From Candidatus Acetothermia bacterium (GTDB lineage Bacteria; Bipolaricaulota; Bipolaricaulia; UBA7950; UBA9294), in contig DQCH01000112.1 in assembly GCA_003545155.1 (NCBI GenBank), positions 1 to 7,354 on the forward strand: DNA of 7,354 bases. Direction: 5' to 3'. Below, one piece after another: positions 5,351-7,354 of the stretch. The position numbers and the translations under genes were made by a program. The notes under the pieces were generated by a model that was not told the DNA's origin, ran no database searches, and saw nothing but the letters and a program-made list of their open reading frames with translations. Numbering within the stretch: position 1 is the first letter of the stretch; each line of letters starts with the position of its first letter.

Positions 5351-6613
5351 ATGGCGACGGCGGTTTTGGGGATGCAGTGGGGAGATGAGGGGAAGGGGAA
5401 GATCACCCATCTTCTGGCGAAACAGGCTGATATGGTTGTGCGTTTCAACGGTGGCCCGAACGCTGGCCACACCATGATCGACCGCGGGGTGAAGTTCGGG
5501 ACGCACCAGATTCCTGCAGGGGCATTCTATTCAGATACTTGTTGTGTGCTGGCGAGTGGGATGGTGGTCGACATGTGGGTCCTGCGGGAGGAGTATGAGG
5601 CGATATCTCATCATTTGGGGCGAGAACCACAGCTTCTTGTAAGCGAAAGCGCACATCTCATCCTCCCCTATCACCGAATTCTGGAGGAGCTTGAGGGGAG
5701 CGGTGCGCGCATCGGAACAACGCGTCGGGGGATTGGAACTGCTTACCGAGACAAGGCAGCCCGTGTGGGAATCCGCGCCGGGGATCTGTTGCACCCACAG
5801 CGGTTGTGCGATAAGCTGAGCCACCGGCTTGATCTTCTGAAGCGAATGTGGCCGGCTTCATCGGAGATCGCCTCCCTCTCGGTTGAGAGTCTTTCCGAGA
5901 CCTTGTTGGCTGCCTCGCAGCCGTTCCTGGAATCGATCACTGATGCTTCTGCGGCAATCAGGTTGGCTCTCAAGGAGGGGAAGGTCATATTTGAAGGGGC
6001 ACAGGGAGCCCTCCTCGATCTCGATTTCGGGACCTATCCCTATGTTACCTCTTCCTCCACTACATTGGCCGGGTTGGGAAATGCCATTGGAATTCCTTTC
6101 CCCCAGGTCGAGCAGCGCATCGGGGTGGTAAAGGCTTACACAACGCGTGTGGGTGAGGGCCCCTTTCCCACTGAACTTGCCGATGAAGAAGGGGGAAAGC
6201 AGTTACGTGAGCAGGGTGGAGAGTTTGGAGTCACCACCGGTAGGCCGCGACGCTGCGGTTGGCTCGACCTGGTTGCCCTGCGGCACGCCGCCGCCCTGAA
6301 CGATCCTACCAGGCTCGACATCACCAAGCTTGATGTCCTCTCAGGAATGGCGGAGATCAAAGTCTGCCGGGCATATCGCTTGCGAGGAAGCAAGATCACG
6401 GATTTTCCCCACGGCAGGGGGGAAGAGCTAGCCCTCTGTGAGCCAATCTATGAGACCTTCCCTGGTTGGGATGAGGAGATCGGAAACGTTCGCAAACTTG
6501 AGGAACTCCCCCAGGCGGCTCGAGATTACTTGGAAGTGGTCACACAAGAGGTAGGCGTGCCGATAGGGCTTGTCTCGGTCGGTCCAGCCCCGGAGGAGAC
6601 GATTGTAACCTAG
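5351..6613 (+). CDS. purA: adenylosuccinate synthetase
   Basis: Cytosolic enzyme of AMP synthesis: IMP + aspartate + GTP gives adenylosuccinate + GDP + phosphate. The product is 420 aa, close to the usual 425-435. Visible signatures are the N-terminal QWGDEGKGK (residues 9-17, catalytic Asp12), NGGPNAGHT (33-41, catalytic His40), GTTRRGIG (122-129), FEGAQG (214-219, IMP-binding Gln218), [36 protein letters not shown] (295-304, Asp/IMP-binding loop), ITKLDVLSG (guanine recognition) and the C-terminal [11 protein letters not shown]. Several usually fixed positions differ mildly: [20 protein letters not shown] where most bacteria have [20 protein letters not shown], and GTTRR where GTTGR is common. 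All catalytic residues remain, so it should be active. It is translated 11 bases after ileS from its own GGAGG, so the two are surely cotranscribed. Confidence 0.97.
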   Translation: [420 protein letters not shown]

Positions 6614-6615
6614 CT

Positions 6616-6644
6616 TTGACAGTCACGAAGGCGCTTGCTATAAT
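6616..6644 (+). promoter_or_regulatory. perfect-consensus sigma-70 promoter of rplM
   Basis: TTGACA (6616-6621) and TATAAT (6639-6644) match the consensus at all 12 positions with a 17-base spacer, and TG at 6636-6637 adds an extended -10. The predicted start is near 6651, giving a 5' leader of about 20 bases. It begins 3 bases after the purA stop, so rplM can be transcribed independently as well as by read-through from purA. Confidence 0.9.
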
Positions 6645-6660
6645 CACCCTCTCGACAAAT

Positions 6661-6666
6661 AAGGAG
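6661..6666 (+). promoter_or_regulatory. rplM ribosome binding site
   Basis: AAGGAG is followed by two adjacent ATG codons. Spacing is 4 bases to ATG 6671 and 7 bases to ATG 6674; the latter is nearer the optimum and gives the MQRSF start common in L13. Confidence 0.8.
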
Positions 6667-6673
6667 CAAGATG

Positions 6674-7117
6674 ATGCAACGGAGCTTTGTGGCAAAGAAT
6701 GAGGAGATCGGGAAGAGCTGGAACCGAGACTGGTACCTAGTTAACGCTGAGGGAAAGCGCCTCGGGCGTCTGGCGAGTAAGATCGCTATGATCTTGCAGG
6801 GAAAACGTAAGCCTATCTACACTCCCCATGTCGACACGGGTGACTACGTGGTGGTAATCAACGCCGCCAAGATTGACCTGTCAGGGAACAAGTGGGACCA
6901 GAAGCTCTACCGGCGTCACAGCGGTTATATCGGTGGCCTAAAGGAGATTCCCTACCGCCGGCTTATTGAGAAGAGGCCAACGCTCCCAGTGCGGGAAGCC
7001 GTGCGCCGCATGCTTCCCAAGACCACCCTCGGTCGTCGCATGCTCCGTAAGCTCAAGGTCTATCCCGGACCAGAGCACCCGCATACTGCACAGCGGCCGA
7101 AAGAGATCACCCTGTAA
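6674..7117 (+). CDS. rplM: 50S ribosomal protein L13
   Basis: Early-assembling 23S rRNA-binding protein of the large ribosomal subunit. It is 147 aa, within the usual 140-150. Family signatures are all present: WYLVNAEGKRLGRLASKIA near the start, YTPHVDTGDYVVVINA, YRRHSGYIGGLKE, the basic RRMLPKTTLGRRML helix, and the C-terminal LKVYPGPEHPHTAQRP. ATG 6671 is possible and would add one Met. The gene has its own consensus promoter and a terminator directly after its stop. In most bacteria rplM is followed at once by rpsI (S9); here at least 237 bases pass with no rpsI, so the pair appears split. Confidence 0.97.
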   Translation: MQRSFVAKNEEIGKSWNRDWYLVNAEGKRLGRLASKIAMILQGKRKPIYTPHVDTGDYVVVINAAKIDLSGNKWDQKLYRRHSGYIGGLKEIPYRRLIEKRPTLPVREAVRRMLPKTTLGRRMLRKLKVYPGPEHPHTAQRPKEITL

Positions 7118-7137
7118 CAGAGGCTCCTCTCTGTTTT
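7116..7137 (+). terminator. intrinsic terminator of rplM
   Basis: AACAGAG (7116-7122) pairs with CTCTGTT (7129-7135) around GCTCCT, ending in TTTT (7134-7137). It overlaps the rplM stop codon. The T-tract is short, so termination may be partial. Confidence 0.55.
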
Positions 7138-7160
7138 GAGTGGGTAGCTAGACGTTAAGC

Positions 7161-7185
7161 TTCCTTACAATCTTTAAGTAAGGAA
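7161..7185. repeat. inverted repeat after rplM, 8-bp stem with 9-base loop
   Basis: TTCCTTAC (7161-7168) is a perfect inverse of GTAAGGAA (7178-7185), with loop AATCTTTAA. It is AT-rich and without a T-tract on either strand. It may be an mRNA 3' end structure, or part of the larger structured block that follows. Confidence 0.5.
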
Positions 7186-7296
7186 ACCAGGAATCCACCG
7201 AGGAGAGACAAGACCGTAGTTCTTGATATAAGGAAGCAAGAAGTCGATTCTTTTCCTGGTCTTCTTGCTTTCTAAGAGTTCAAAAAGACCGCGGTC
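7186..7296. other. long imperfect hairpin with interleaved helix (possible structured RNA, mobile remnant or bidirectional 3' end)
   Basis: AGGAAGCAAGAAG (7231-7243) pairs with CTTCTTGCTTTCT (7261-7273): 13 bp with one G-U. The symmetry continues imperfectly outward to GACCGT (7212-7217) against GCGGTC (7291-7296, one G-U pair). A second helix, ACCAGGAA (7186-7193) with TTCCTGGT (7253-7260), uses bases in the loop of the first, so the order is A-B-A'-B': a pseudoknot or two exclusive states. GACCGCGGTC at 7287-7296 is itself a 10-base palindrome. The base composition is more AT-rich than the genes. No convincing ORF, tRNA or known RNA family is recognised. Confidence 0.4.
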
Positions 7297-7354
7297 CAAC
7301 TTGCCAATTATTAATCGAGTTTGCTTACGCGGGAGCATCTCTTAACAGTTTAAC
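7297..7354. other. window end, no gene supported; possible 3' end of a minus-strand gene
   Basis: Nothing firm is visible. On the minus strand the frame entering from the window edge reads VKLLRDAPA and stops at TAA (7327-7325), so a gene could converge on rplM from outside. Nine codons cannot prove this. Confidence 0.12.

Noticed and set aside
7158..7275. Plus-strand open stretch ending in RKQEVDSFPGLLAF and TAA at about 7275
   Set aside because: It has no ATG or ribosome binding site, and its sequence is dictated by the inverted repeats.
1..7354. CRISPR array, insertion sequence, phage or defence genes
   Set aside because: No regularly spaced direct repeats, transposase, integrase, nuclease or toxin-antitoxin reading frames are visible anywhere in the window.

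Overview
The window is bacterial chromosomal DNA with moderately high GC and dense genes. Bacterial signs are a type II lipoprotein signal peptide, sigma-70 promoters (one a perfect consensus), Shine-Dalgarno sites, a bacterial-style PurA and ribosomal protein L13. The phylum cannot be named from this sequence. The isoleucyl-tRNA synthetase is the long, 'eukaryote-like' IleRS2 type, which occurs in scattered bacteria, and the gene order (ileS-purA-rplM, with no rpsI directly after rplM) is not the familiar one of Proteobacteria or Firmicutes. A deep-branching or uncultured lineage is possible, but that is a guess.

Layout. Bases 1-942 (+) hold the 3' part of a major facilitator superfamily exporter whose start lies outside the window. 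It converges, with a 16-base gap, on a minus-strand gene (959-1768) for a predicted membrane-anchored lipoprotein that joins a PKD domain to a TlpA/ResA-type thioredoxin domain with a CPPC active site. Bases 1769-2159 form the largest non-coding stretch. It carries a possible broken mini-ORF, a sigma-70 promoter whose spacer is filled by a perfect 8-2-8 palindrome, a second inverted pair of the same GCTAA half-site, a candidate 19-codon leader peptide containing Ile and Leu codons, two or three hairpins, and a strong ribosome binding site for ileS.

Bases 2160-6613 are a two-gene operon: ileS (1059 aa), then purA (420 aa) after 11 bases. A consensus promoter begins 3 bases after the purA stop and drives rplM (6674-7117), which ends in a small intrinsic terminator. 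The last 217 bases contain no recognisable gene but have strong dyad symmetry, including a long imperfect hairpin and an interleaved helix that would make a pseudoknot or a switch.

The core genes serve translation (IleRS charges tRNA-Ile, L13 is a 50S assembly protein) and purine supply (PurA commits IMP to AMP). The upstream genes are accessory envelope functions and show no obvious link to them. No clearly new multi-gene system is visible. The parts most worth a second look are the ileS control region, the structured tail after rplM, and the PKD-thioredoxin lipoprotein.
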